The notes beneath the pieces were generated by a model. The model did not search any database, was not told the DNA's origin, and saw nothing but the letters and a program-made list of their open reading frames with translations. From NCBI RefSeq assembly GCF_006717145.1, contig NZ_VFQF01000001.1, positions 744,001 through 808,000 of the forward strand: DNA of 64,000 bases, given 5' to 3'. Each line of letters begins with the position of its first letter. Within the stretch, counting starts at the first letter, position 1. Positions 37,572 through 45,611 of the stretch are shown piece by piece. The position numbers and the translations under genes were made by a program. Origin of the DNA: Humibacillus xanthopallidus. GTDB taxonomy: Bacteria; Actinomycetota; Actinomycetes; Actinomycetales; Dermatophilaceae.

Positions 37572-38438
37572 ATGGACGCCGCCGCCGCAGTCTCCGTCCC
37601 CAGCGATGAGCAGCTCGCTGCCCTCGAGCAGCTCTGCGTCGAGTTCGCCGTCATCGCAGGCAGGTTCATCCGCGACGAGCGTCCCGACCGCCTCGGCGTG
37701 GCCCAGACGAAGTCGACCGACACCGACGTCGTCACCGTGATGGACCGCCGCTCCGAGGAGCTGCTCCACCGCCTCATCATCGAGGCGCGCCCCGACGACG
37801 GCATCCTCGGCGAGGAGGGCGCCGATGTCACGGGCACGTCGGGCCTCACGTGGGTCATCGACCCCATCGACGGCACCGTCAACTACCTCTACGAGATCCC
37901 CGCGTATGCCGTGTCGGTGGCTGTCGTCGTCGGCGACCCTTCTCGAGAGGGCGCGTGGAGGCCCGTCGCGGGCGCGATCTCCGACCCGTCCCTCCGACTG
38001 GTGCACCATGCCCGCCACGGCGCCGGCGCGTGGACGAGGCCCGAGGAGGAGGGCGACGCCACCCCGCCGCGGCGGCTCACGGTCTCGTCCGAGCACCGCC
38101 TCGGGCGCAGCCTGCTCGCGACCGGCTTCGGCTACGCCGCCGACGTGCGGGCACGGCAGGCAGAAGTCCTCACCCGGGTGCTCCCGCTGGTGCGCGACAT
38201 CCGGCGCATCGGCAGCGCAGCCCTCGACCTCGTGCGGGTGGCCGACGGGTCCGTCGATGCCTATGCCGAGTCGGGCATCAACGCCTGGGACCTCGCCGCA
38301 GGCTGGATCGTCGTCGAGGAGGCCGGCGGCGTGGTCGTCGGACGCGACGGGGGAGCGCCCGGCAAGGCGCTCACGGTCGCTGCAGGGCCGGCACTCGCCA
38401 CGCAGGTGGCTCCGCTCTTCACGACGGAACCCGCCTGA
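37572..38438 (+). CDS. suhB: Inositol monophosphatase family protein (SuhB)
   Basis: 288 aa Mg-dependent phosphatase. Metal ligands are visible in GEEGADV (Glu) and WVIDPIDGTVNYLY (Asp-x-Asp pair), and the C-terminal signature INAWDLAAGWIVVEEAGG. In M. tuberculosis suhB (Rv2701c) stands in the same order relative to Rv2699c and dut. Directly follows cpfC, so translationally close. A hairpin terminator overlaps its stop codon. Confidence 0.9.
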   Translation: MDAAAAVSVPSDEQLAALEQLCVEFAVIAGRFIRDERPDRLGVAQTKSTDTDVVTVMDRRSEELLHRLIIEARPDDGILGEEGADVTGTSGLTWVIDPIDGTVNYLYEIPAYAVSVAVVVGDPSREGAWRPVAGAISDPSLRLVHHARHGAGAWTRPEEEGDATPPRRLTVSSEHRLGRSLLATGFGYAADVRARQAEVLTRVLPLVRDIRRIGSAALDLVRVADGSVDAYAESGINAWDLAAGWIVVEEAGGVVVGRDGGAPGKALTVAAGPALATQVAPLFTTEPA

Positions 38439-38458
38439 CGCATACGGCAGGCGGGTTC
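38427..38458 (+). terminator. Terminator of cpfC-suhB
   Basis: GAACCCGCCTG and CAGGCGGGTTC form a perfect 11-bp stem around a 10-nt loop; the left arm overlaps the final suhB codons and the stop lies at the stem-loop junction. No T-tract. Confidence 0.65.
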
Positions 38459-38496
38459 GACGGGTCTGGTGGCCCTGCGGTTGAGCAGGGCTGCGC

Positions 38497-38682
38497 TCAG
38501 GCGGCCCTGAAGGGCTCGAGCTCCGGCACGCGCACGCCGTTCTCCTCGGCGAGCCGGGCGAAGGACTCCAGCTCACCGATGTGCACCTGCACCCGGTAGT
38601 CGTCGCCCGCGGCGCGGGCCTGGCTCAGGTCAATCAGGGCGTCGGTGACGCGTAGGCGGATCTGGTCGACGAACTCGGTCAT
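38497..38682 (-). CDS. Small conserved protein, 61 aa
   Basis: MTEFVDQIRLRVTDALIDLSQARAAG... then VHIGELESFARLAEENGV and ELEPF: a short, helical, mildly acidic cytoplasmic protein. A clean GGAGGTG ribosome site lies 4-5 nt before ATG 38682, arguing that it is real and that the longer open frame upstream is not used. Family not named by me; function unknown. Confidence 0.65.
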   Translation of the reverse strand: MTEFVDQIRLRVTDALIDLSQARAAGDDYRVQVHIGELESFARLAEENGVRVPELEPFRAA

Positions 38683-39014
38683 GTGCACCTCCGGGCCGGA
38701 ATCGATCGGTGGGTCCGGCGACCCTACCGCGTCGTAGGAGCCCAACTGTGCACGCCGGACGGTAGGCAGATGGCAAAGGACGGGTGAACTATTGGTCTGA
38801 AAAGGACAGGCGCACGGTCAACTCGCCGCACTTGTCTCAGACCTTGGCCGGGCGGAAGTGACAGCGCACCTTCGGATCGGGCACCATACGCGCACGCTGA
38901 CATGTTTCGCGGCTGTTAACTCGGCGGGGAGCAGCGGGAACAAGCGGACGACCACGAGCGTTCTTGGCGTCACAGAGCGCATGGCGCCCTACGAAGGGGA
39001 AGCGAGACACCACG
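38683..39014. other. 332-bp divergent intergenic region before the DUF4193 gene
   Basis: Contains relatively A+T-rich spots (about 38780-38835 and 38900-38930) that could hold promoters for the 61-aa gene and for DUF4193, but I could not fix a convincing -35/-10 pair. No gene or structured RNA is supported. Confidence 0.5.
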
Positions 39015-39314
39015 ATGGCAACTGATTACGACGCGCCTCGGAAGACCGACGACGAGCTCAACGAGGACTCCATCGAGGAGCTCAAGTCACGGCGGGTCGA
39101 CAAGTCCTCGTCGAGCGTCGATGTCGACGAGACCGAGCAGGCCGAGGGCTTCGAGCTGCCCGGCGCAGACCTCTCCGGCGAGGAGCTGTCGGTGCGGGTC
39201 CTGCCCAAGCAGGCAGACGAGTTCACGTGTGGACGGTGTTTCCTCGTCCACCACCGCAGCCAGCTCGCCAAGGAGAGCAACGGCATGATGATCTGCACGG
39301 AGTGCGCCGCCTGA
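39015..39314 (+). CDS. DUF4193 small metal-site protein
   Basis: 99 aa, Rv2699c homologue. An acidic N-terminal half ([20 protein letters not shown]) precedes a C-terminal zinc ribbon: [16 protein letters not shown] and MMICTECAA provide four cysteines. The family co-occurs with the sigma factor/dut neighbourhood. ATG 39015 has GAAGGGGAAG upstream. Confidence 0.87.
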   Translation: MATDYDAPRKTDDELNEDSIEELKSRRVDKSSSSVDVDETEQAEGFELPGADLSGEELSVRVLPKQADEFTCGRCFLVHHRSQLAKESNGMMICTECAA

Positions 39315-39344
39315 GCGGTGCCGTGCAGCACAAGAGCAAGCAAG

Positions 39345-39368
39345 TAGGGTCGGTCCTCGTGACCGACC
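39345..39368 (+). promoter_or_regulatory. Leaderless dut promoter overlapped by an 8-bp inverted repeat
   Basis: TAGGGT (39345-39350) ends 8 nt before GTG 39359, as at tdk. The same segment contains GGTCGGTC-CTCGT-GACCGACC (39348-39368), a perfect inverted repeat that encloses the start codon. It could be an operator or an mRNA hairpin hiding the start. Confidence 0.5.
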
Positions 39369-39928
39369 CTTGTGCTGCCCCGGACGACACCCCGGACGGC
39401 ACCCCGAATGACTCGGTGAGTGCGGGGGAGGCGGAGCTCGAGGTCGCCGTCCGGGTGCTCGACCCACAGCTTCCGCTCCCGGCCTACGCCCACCCCGGCG
39501 ACGCCGGCGCGGATCTCTGTTCTGCCGTCGAGGTCACGATCGCACCCGGTGAGCGGGTGCTCGTGCCGACTGGCGTCGCGATCGCGCTCCCGACCGGCCA
39601 CGCCGGCTTCGTGCATCCCCGCTCGGGGCTCGCTGCGCGACACGGTATCTCCATCGTCAACGCTCCGGGCACGGTCGACGAGGGCTACCGGGGCGAGATC
39701 CTCGTCAACCTCGTCAACCTCGACCCCAGCGAGGCCTTCACGGTGCGGCGGGGTGACCGGATCGCCCAGCTCGTCGTGCAACGCGTGGAGCGCCCCCGGT
39801 TTGTCCAGGTCGATTCGCTCACGGAGACCAGCAGGGGGGACACTGGACACGGATCCACCGGCGGCTTCGGTGGGGCGCCTGCGGCAGCGGGAGAGTCCGC
39901 GGCGCCGACACCCCCGCCGTCCGCGTGA
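39359..39928 (+). CDS. dut: Deoxyuridine 5'-triphosphatase
   Basis: Hydrolyses dUTP to dUMP, preventing uracil incorporation and feeding dTMP synthesis. 189 aa. Trimeric dUTPase motifs: [13 protein letters not shown] (motif 1), [12 protein letters not shown] (2), [16 protein letters not shown] (3), [12 protein letters not shown] (4) and the P-loop-like [13 protein letters not shown] (5). An N-terminal extension of about 40 residues ([12 protein letters not shown]...) precedes the core. Neighbours match Rv2696c-Rv2699c. Confidence 0.95.
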   Translation: MTDPCAAPDDTPDGTPNDSVSAGEAELEVAVRVLDPQLPLPAYAHPGDAGADLCSAVEVTIAPGERVLVPTGVAIALPTGHAGFVHPRSGLAARHGISIVNAPGTVDEGYRGEILVNLVNLDPSEAFTVRRGDRIAQLVVQRVERPRFVQVDSLTETSRGDTGHGSTGGFGGAPAAAGESAAPTPPPSA

Positions 39929-40013
39929 TCCCGGACCATCCAGCAGCGATCATCGGATACGGTTCGCCGGGCGCACGTGAGTGCGCCGGGTGACGGCACA
40001 GCACGAAGGACGG

Positions 40014-40796
40014 ATGACGGACGTGGGACTCTTCAGCAGGGGCCGGTCGAAGGACCGCCCGGTCGACGACGCGCTCGACGGTGACGGTCGGGTCGACGAG
40101 ACCCAGGACGACGCGCAGCCGGCCGACGACGAGGCCACCTCCGACACGGTAGAGCCCACCTCCCGACCGTTCGACCGCAGCGAGGTCGACGACGACTCCG
40201 ACTACCTCAACCTCGGCTCGATCTGGCTCCGGGGGAGCCAGGGCATGGAGCTGCGCCTCGAGGTCAACGAGCAGGAGCAGCAGATCACCGGCGTCACCGC
40301 CGTCATCGGCGAGTCGGCCGTGCAGCTGCAGGCCTTCGCGGCGCCGCGCACCGAGGGCGTGTGGGTCGACATCCGCAACGAGATCGCGGCGAGCATCGTC
40401 GACTCCGGCGGCACGGCCGAGGTCGTCAGCGGCGAGTTCGGTGAGGAGCTGCTGACGCGCATGCCGCAGGCAGGCCCCGATGGCCGCACCGTCTTCATGC
40501 CCGCCCGCTTCGTCGGCATCGACGGGCCGCGGTGGTTCCTCCGCGCTGTCGTCAGCGGTCGTGCCGCGATCGAGCCCGAGACCGCCGAGGCGGTGCACGA
40601 CGTCATCCGCACGTCCGTGATCGACCGCGGCGACGAGGCGATGCCGCCCCGCGAGCTGCTCCCGCTCCGGCTGCCCGAGGTGCCCGCCGAGGCGACCGAG
40701 ACGGCCCAGGCCGCCGAGCCGGGCGAGCCGGGTGCACCCCGGCTCGACGACCTCAACCCCTTCGAGCGCGGTCCCGAGATCACCGAGGTCCGCTGA
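40014..40796 (+). CDS. DUF3710 family protein
   Basis: 260 aa, Rv2696c homologue. An acidic low-complexity N-terminus (residues 10-65) precedes a globular domain: DYLNLGSIWL, GMELRLEVNEQEQQITGVTA, VDIRNEIAAS and the conserved GIDGPRWFLRAVVSG. The function is unknown; always found between dut and the OB-fold gene. ATG 40014 has GAAGGA upstream. Confidence 0.87.
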   Translation: MTDVGLFSRGRSKDRPVDDALDGDGRVDETQDDAQPADDEATSDTVEPTSRPFDRSEVDDDSDYLNLGSIWLRGSQGMELRLEVNEQEQQITGVTAVIGESAVQLQAFAAPRTEGVWVDIRNEIAASIVDSGGTAEVVSGEFGEELLTRMPQAGPDGRTVFMPARFVGIDGPRWFLRAVVSGRAAIEPETAEAVHDVIRTSVIDRGDEAMPPRELLPLRLPEVPAEATETAQAAEPGEPGAPRLDDLNPFERGPEITEVR

Positions 40797-40821
40797 TGTC
40801 CTGCCGTGCCCGGGGCACCCG

Positions 40822-41214
40822 GTGAGCAGCACGAAGCCGGGCGTCCTTCGGCGCCTGTCCGACCGCCTCACGAGTCCCGCGCACGAGCTCGAGGCGGCGG
40901 AGCTGCGCCGCGAGTCCGAGCAGCTCGGTGTCAGCCACATCGGCGACGTCGCCCAGCGCACCCTCGTGACCGTGAGCGGTGAGGTCCGGTCGGTGACGCT
41001 GCGCCCGCGCGACGAGACCCCGGCCCTCGACGTCGAGCTGTGGGACGGCAGCGACTCGCTGCACCTCATCTGGCTGGGCCGTCGCCGCATCGCCGGCATC
41101 GTGCCCGGCATCAAGATCCAGGCCACCGGGCGGGTCACGAAGCAGCGCAAGGTGACCACCATCTTCAACCCGGCCTACGAGATCCTCGGCCGTGTGGGGC
41201 AGGCGCATGAGTGA
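40822..41214 (+). CDS. OB-fold nucleic-acid-binding protein
   Basis: 130 aa, Rv2694c homologue. The OB-fold core is TLVTVSGEVRSVTLRP, ALDVELWDGSDSLHLIWLG, GIVPGIKIQATGRVTKQ and TTIFNPAYEIL. It resembles RecG/tRNA-synthetase-type OB domains and is likely to bind single-stranded nucleic acid. The GTG start is 25 bp after the DUF3710 stop and its 3' end overlaps the DUF3159 gene by 8 bp. Confidence 0.82.
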   Translation: MSSTKPGVLRRLSDRLTSPAHELEAAELRRESEQLGVSHIGDVAQRTLVTVSGEVRSVTLRPRDETPALDVELWDGSDSLHLIWLGRRRIAGIVPGIKIQATGRVTKQRKVTTIFNPAYEILGRVGQAHE

Positions 41215-41998
41215 CACCGAGTTCCCTTCCACGCCGTCGCAGTCCTCGCAGCCGCGCGCGCCCATCGCGGGCAGCGACGCCGAGGTGTTGAGCGGCGCCG
41301 AGGGTGACGGCGTCGCCCGCTCCGAGGCCGACCTGCGCCGCTACGACACCGTCGAGGACCTTCTGCGCGACAAGCTGTCGGAGGCCATCGGCGGGTGGCG
41401 CGGGGCCGTCGAGTCGGCCGTGCCGACGCTGGCCTTCGCGCTCACCTGGTCGGTGACGAAGGACCTGCGCACGTCGTTGTTCGTCGCCGGCGCGTGCGTC
41501 GCCGTCTTCCTCCTCGTGCGCCTCGCGCAGCGTCAGGACCCCCGCTTCATCGTGTATGCCGCCGTCGGCATCGGCATCTCGGCCTTCTTCGCGCTCCGGT
41601 CGGGCAAGGCGGAGGACGCCTTCCTCCCCGGCATGCTGCAGAACGCCGGCCTGCTCTTGCTCCTGCTCGTCACCAACCTGACGCGGTGGCCGCTCTTCGG
41701 CTTCGTCGTCGGCGTGGCCGAGCCGGAAGCCTTCGCGCAGGACCCCACGTGGTGGCGCCGCCACCGCGGCATCGTCACCGTCGCGATGCGCCTCGCGTGG
41801 GTGCTCATCGCCCTCAACATCGTGCGGCTCGCGATCATGGTGCCGCTATACCTCGCCGAGCAGGTGGCGGCGCTCGGGGTGGCGAAGGTGGTCCTCGGCT
41901 GGCCGGCCTACCTGCTCGCGATCACCGCCATGGGCGCCATCCTCGTGCGCGGACGCACCCCGATCGACCCGAACGGCACCGTCCGCCCGGTCGCCTGA
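41207..41998 (+). CDS. DUF3159 integral membrane protein
   Basis: 263 aa, Rv2693c-like. After a cytoplasmic N-terminal stretch come five or six hydrophobic helices (TLAFALTWSV, LFVAGACVAVFLLVRL, FIVYAAVGIGISAFFAL, LLLLLLVTNLTRWPLFGFVVG, AWVLIALNIVRLAIMVPLYLA). Typical signatures LTRWPLFGF and WWRRHRG are seen. Function unknown. Confidence 0.82.
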   Translation: MSDTEFPSTPSQSSQPRAPIAGSDAEVLSGAEGDGVARSEADLRRYDTVEDLLRDKLSEAIGGWRGAVESAVPTLAFALTWSVTKDLRTSLFVAGACVAVFLLVRLAQRQDPRFIVYAAVGIGISAFFALRSGKAEDAFLPGMLQNAGLLLLLLVTNLTRWPLFGFVVGVAEPEAFAQDPTWWRRHRGIVTVAMRLAWVLIALNIVRLAIMVPLYLAEQVAALGVAKVVLGWPAYLLAITAMGAILVRGRTPIDPNGTVRPVA

Positions 41999-42017
41999 CC
42001 GGGCCGGTCGGCCCTGG

Positions 42018-42045
42018 TCAGATCTGAGGGACCCGTCAGATCTGA
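42018..42045. terminator. Twin palindromes forming a hairpin between convergent genes
   Basis: TCAGATCTGA occurs twice (42018-42027 and 42036-42045) separated by GGGACCCG. Each copy is a palindrome and the two can pair with one another, giving a 10-bp stem between the DUF3159 and ceoC 3' ends. A third partial copy follows at 42055. Confidence 0.45.
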
Positions 42046-42054
42046 CCGGACCCG

Positions 42055-42750
42055 TCAGACCTCGTCGTCCTCGGCGCTGCGGTGGTGCTGCGTGCCCGGA
42101 GCGACGAGGTCCTGGAGCCGGTCCTCCTGCTCCGTCGTCGTGATGAAGAGCAGCTCGTCGCCGGCCTCCATCGCGTCGTCGGAGGTGGGCGCGAGCGGCC
42201 GCTCCTCACGGATGATGGCGACGAGCACGGTGTCGGTCGGCCAGTCGACGTCGCCGACCCGCCGACCCGCGAAGGGACTGCCCTCGGGCAGGGTGATCTC
42301 GACCATCGAGGCCCGGCCCTGCTGGAACTCGAAGATGCGCACGAGGTCACCGATGCTGACGGCCTCCTCGATGAGGGCCGTCATGAGGCGCGGCGTCGAC
42401 ACGGCGACGTCGACGCCCCACGACTCGTCGAACATCCACTCGTTCTTGGGGTTGTTGACGCGGGCGACGGTGCGGGGCACACCGAACTCGGTCTTGGCGA
42501 GGAGCGAGAGCACGAGGTTGGCCTTGTCGTCCCCGGTCGCGGCGACGCAGACGTCCGACGCCTCGAGCCGGGCCTCCTCGAGGGCCGCGAGCTCGCACGC
42601 GTCGGCGAGCAGCCAGGACGCCTCGGGCACCCGTGAGGCCTGCACGTCGTCGGCGTCCTTGTCGATGAGCAGCACCTGGTGCCCGTTGGCGAGCAGCTCA
42701 CGGGCGATGGACCGGCCAACGCTCCCGGCTCCGGCGATGACGACGCGCAT
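42055..42750 (-). CDS. ceoC: TrkA-family potassium regulatory protein (CeoC-like)
   Basis: 231 aa. N-terminal RCK/KTN Rossmann domain (VVIAGAGSVGRSIARELLAN, dinucleotide-binding glycines; LLIDKD acidic end of strand 2) and C-terminal RCK_C domain (SMVEITLPEGSPFAGR). Cytoplasmic gating subunit of a K+ transporter. Paired with a second RCK gene 54 bp upstream, as CeoB/CeoC (Rv2691/Rv2692) in M. tuberculosis. Confidence 0.88.
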   Translation of the reverse strand: MRVVIAGAGSVGRSIARELLANGHQVLLIDKDADDVQASRVPEASWLLADACELAALEEARLEASDVCVAATGDDKANLVLSLLAKTEFGVPRTVARVNNPKNEWMFDESWGVDVAVSTPRLMTALIEEAVSIGDLVRIFEFQQGRASMVEITLPEGSPFAGRRVGDVDWPTDTVLVAIIREERPLAPTSDDAMEAGDELLFITTTEQEDRLQDLVAPGTQHHRSAEDDEV

Positions 42751-42804
42751 GCGGTTCCTTCTCCTGAATCCGTCAGTGTCTGTCGGTGGGCCGTCAGTCG
42801 GCCG

Positions 42805-43467
42805 TCAGTGGGCCGCGGGCGGCTGGTCGCAGAGGCGCTCGACCCGGGCGAGGTCGTCACGCGGCACCGCGAGGTGCACGAGGTCGCCCTGCTGGATCAT
42901 CATGTCGGCCCTGGGCAGGGTGCCCTCGCCGAGCCGCGTCACGTAGGCGATGCGGGAGCCCGTCTGCTCCTCGATGTCGGTCATGCGCCTGCCGATCCAG
43001 GGCTCGGCCATGGGCACCTCGGCGATGACGATCTTGCCGCTCGGGTCGGTCAGCTCCGGCACCGCGCCCTGGGGGAGGAGGCGCTGGATCATCTGGTCCG
43101 CCGTCCAGCGCACCGTCGCGACGGTCGGGATGCCGAGGCGCTGGTAGACCATGGCCCGCTGGGGGTCGTAGATGCGCGCGGCGACGTGCTCGACGCCGAA
43201 GGTCTCACGGGCGACCCGGGCCGCGAGGATGTTGGAGTTGTCTCCGCTGCTGACTGCGGCGAAGGCGTAGGCCTCCTTGATCCCCGCTGCGACGAGGGTG
43301 CGCCGGTCGAAACCGATGCCCGTCACCGTCTGCCCGTCGAACGACGTGCCGAGGCGCCGGAACGCCGACGCGTCGGAGTCGATGACGGCCACGTCGTGGC
43401 CGCTGCGTCCGAGGGTGCGGGCAAGGGTCGACCCGACGCGGCCGCAACCCATGATCACGAAGTGCAC
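42805..43467 (-). CDS. ceoB: TrkA-family potassium regulatory protein (CeoB-like)
   Basis: 220 aa. VHFVIMGCGRVGSTLARTL is the Rossmann nucleotide-binding loop, followed by VIDSDASAF; the RCK_C domain has EVPMAEPWIGRRMTDIEEQ. GTG 43467 begins VHFVIMG; upstream sequence has no homology. First gene of the ceoB-ceoC pair; divergent from the APC transporter. The transporter, not a classical TrkH, is the probable target, by position. Confidence 0.88.
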   Translation of the reverse strand: MHFVIMGCGRVGSTLARTLGRSGHDVAVIDSDASAFRRLGTSFDGQTVTGIGFDRRTLVAAGIKEAYAFAAVSSGDNSNILAARVARETFGVEHVAARIYDPQRAMVYQRLGIPTVATVRWTADQMIQRLLPQGAVPELTDPSGKIVIAEVPMAEPWIGRRMTDIEEQTGSRIAYVTRLGEGTLPRADMMIQQGDLVHLAVPRDDLARVERLCDQPPAAH

Positions 43468-43588
43468 GGACGCGACGCTACACCGTGCTGGGGCCCGCCA
43501 CCGCGGGTCCGTCCGTGGCGGTGACCACCCCGCGGACACCCTCGCGCACGCGGTCCGGGGATGGTCTGTGGGAGGGGGCGTTCCGGCA

Positions 43589-43594
43589 TACAGT
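43589..43594 (+). promoter_or_regulatory. -10 box of a leaderless APC transporter promoter
   Basis: TACAGT ends 7 nt before GTG 43602. It overlaps a CGGCATAC word (43584-43591), so the word supplies the TAC of the box. Confidence 0.5.
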
Positions 43595-43601
43595 GTCGTC
43601 C

Positions 43602-45611
43602 GTGCCACGTTCGGGATCGCTGCTCAAGCGACTTCTCCTCGGTCGCGCGATGCGCAGCGACAAGCTGGGCGAGACGCTGTTGCCCAAGCGGCTCGCGCTG
43701 CCGATCTTCGCGAGCGACGCCCTGTCGTCCGTGGCCTACGCGCCCGACGAGATCATGCTCATGCTCGGCCTCGCCGGCGGCGCCTTCGCCATGACGCACA
43801 GCTGGCAGGTCACGATCGCCGTCATCCTCGTCATGGTCGTCGTCGTCGCCTCCTACCGGCAGAACGTCCACGCCTACCCCTCCGGCGGAGGCGACTACGA
43901 GGTGGCGACCGTCAACCTCGGGCCCAAGGCGGGCCTCACCGTCGCGAGCGCCCTGCTCGTCGACTACGTGCTCACGGTGGCCGTCTCGGTGAGCTCGGGC
44001 GTGCAGAACGCCGGCACCGTCTTCGGCTTCGTGCGGGGCAACGAGGTGATCGTCGGCGTCGCCATCATCGTCTTCCTCACGGCCATGAACCTCCGCGGCG
44101 TGCGCGAGTCGGGCAAGGCCTTCGCCGTGCCGGTCTACCTCTTCATGCTCGCCATCATCGGCATGGGCATCGTGGGGTTCGTCCAGAAGTTCACGGGCAA
44201 CCTGACGCCTGCGGAGAGCGCCGGGCTCACGCTCGTGCCCGAGGGTGGGCAGGAGCTCACAGGCCTCGCGGCGGCCTTCCTGCTGCTGCGAGCCTTCTCC
44301 TCGGGCTGTGCAGCGCTCACGGGCGTCGAGGCGATCAGCAACGGCGTGCCGGCCTTCCGCAAGCCGAAGAGCGACAACGCCGCGGCGACGCTGCTGCTCA
44401 TGGGCGCCCTCTCGATCACGATGCTCGCCTCGATCATCACGCTCAGCCAGTGGACGGGAATCAAGATCGCGGAGGACCCCGCTCGCCAGCTGTTGCGCGA
44501 CGGTCAGCCGGTGGGTGACGGCTACGTCCAGCACACGGCCATCGGCCAGCTCTCCGAGGCTGTCTTCGCGAACTTCCACATCGGGGTCGTCTTCGTCACC
44601 ATCGTCACCGGGCTCATCCTCTTCCTCGCCGCCAACACGGCGTTCAACGGCTTCCCGGTGCTCGGCTCGATCCTTGCCCGCGACGGCTACCTGCCCCGCC
44701 AGCTGCACACGCGCGGCGACCGGCTCGCCTTCTCCAACGGCATCCTCATCCTCGCCGCGGCGGCGGTCCTGCTGGTCGTCGTCTTCCGCGCGAACGTCAA
44801 CGCCCTGCTGCAGCTCTACATCGTCGGTGTCTTCGTCTCCTTCACAACGAGCCAGACGGGCATGGTGCGCCACTGGACGCGCCACCTGCGCCTCGAGCGC
44901 AACGCCAAGGAGCGTGCCCGGATGCAGCGCTCGCGGGCCATCAACGCCGTCGGGGCCGCGATGTCGGGGCTCGTGCTGATCGTCGTGCTCATCACGAAGT
45001 TCGCGCAAGGGGCCCGCTTCGCGATCCTCGCCATGGCGGTGCTCTTCGTGCTGATGCTCGCCATCAAGAAGCACTACTCCCGCGTGCGCGACGAGCTCGC
45101 GATCGACTGGGAGGTCGACCGTCCGACCCTGCCGAGCCACGTCCACGCCATCGTCTGCATCTCCAAGGTGCACAAGCCGACGATGCGAGCGCTCGCCTAC
45201 GCACGCGCGAGCCGGCCCTCATACCTCGAGGCGGTCACGGTCGACGTCGACCCCGAGGAGACCCAGGCGCTGCTCGACGAGTGGGACAAGCGCGACATCC
45301 CCGTGCCGCTCAAGGTCCTCGCCTCGCCCTACCGGCAGATCACGAAGCCGGTGCTCGACTACGTACGCTCGATCCGCAGCGGCAACCCGCGCGACCTCGT
45401 CACCGTCTACCTGCCCGAGTACGTCCTCGGCAGGTGGTGGGAGCAGATCCTGCACAACCAGAGCGCCCTGCGGCTCAAGGCCCGACTCCTCTTCACCCCC
45501 GGCGTCATGGTCGTCAGCGTGCCGTGGCAGCTCCAGTCGTCCGAGGGCGCCGAGCGCGACTGGATCGACGAGCCGCCGATCCCCGGCTCCGTCCGCGGCG
45601 GAGCGCTGTGA
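43602..45611 (+). CDS. APC-superfamily transporter, Rv2690c-like
   Basis: 669 aa. About eleven or twelve transmembrane helices (residues 30-500) starting LPIFASDALSSVAYAPDEIM, with SYRQNVHAYPSGGGDYEVA in the substrate region, typical of KUP-like/APC amino-acid or K+ permeases. A soluble C-terminal domain of about 150 residues (HAIVCISKVHKPTMRALAYA) is predicted cytoplasmic. The divergent ceoB/ceoC genes encode RCK regulators, so K+ transport is plausible, and the family is sometimes annotated as amino-acid permease. GTG 43602 seems leaderless. Overlaps the methyltransferase start. Confidence 0.85.
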   Translation: MPRSGSLLKRLLLGRAMRSDKLGETLLPKRLALPIFASDALSSVAYAPDEIMLMLGLAGGAFAMTHSWQVTIAVILVMVVVVASYRQNVHAYPSGGGDYEVATVNLGPKAGLTVASALLVDYVLTVAVSVSSGVQNAGTVFGFVRGNEVIVGVAIIVFLTAMNLRGVRESGKAFAVPVYLFMLAIIGMGIVGFVQKFTGNLTPAESAGLTLVPEGGQELTGLAAAFLLLRAFSSGCAALTGVEAISNGVPAFRKPKSDNAAATLLLMGALSITMLASIITLSQWTGIKIAEDPARQLLRDGQPVGDGYVQHTAIGQLSEAVFANFHIGVVFVTIVTGLILFLAANTAFNGFPVLGSILARDGYLPRQLHTRGDRLAFSNGILILAAAAVLLVVVFRANVNALLQLYIVGVFVSFTTSQTGMVRHWTRHLRLERNAKERARMQRSRAINAVGAAMSGLVLIVVLITKFAQGARFAILAMAVLFVLMLAIKKHYSRVRDELAIDWEVDRPTLPSHVHAIVCISKVHKPTMRALAYARASRPSYLEAVTVDVDPEETQALLDEWDKRDIPVPLKVLASPYRQITKPVLDYVRSIRSGNPRDLVTVYLPEYVLGRWWEQILHNQSALRLKARLLFTPGVMVVSVPWQLQSSEGAERDWIDEPPIPGSVRGGAL

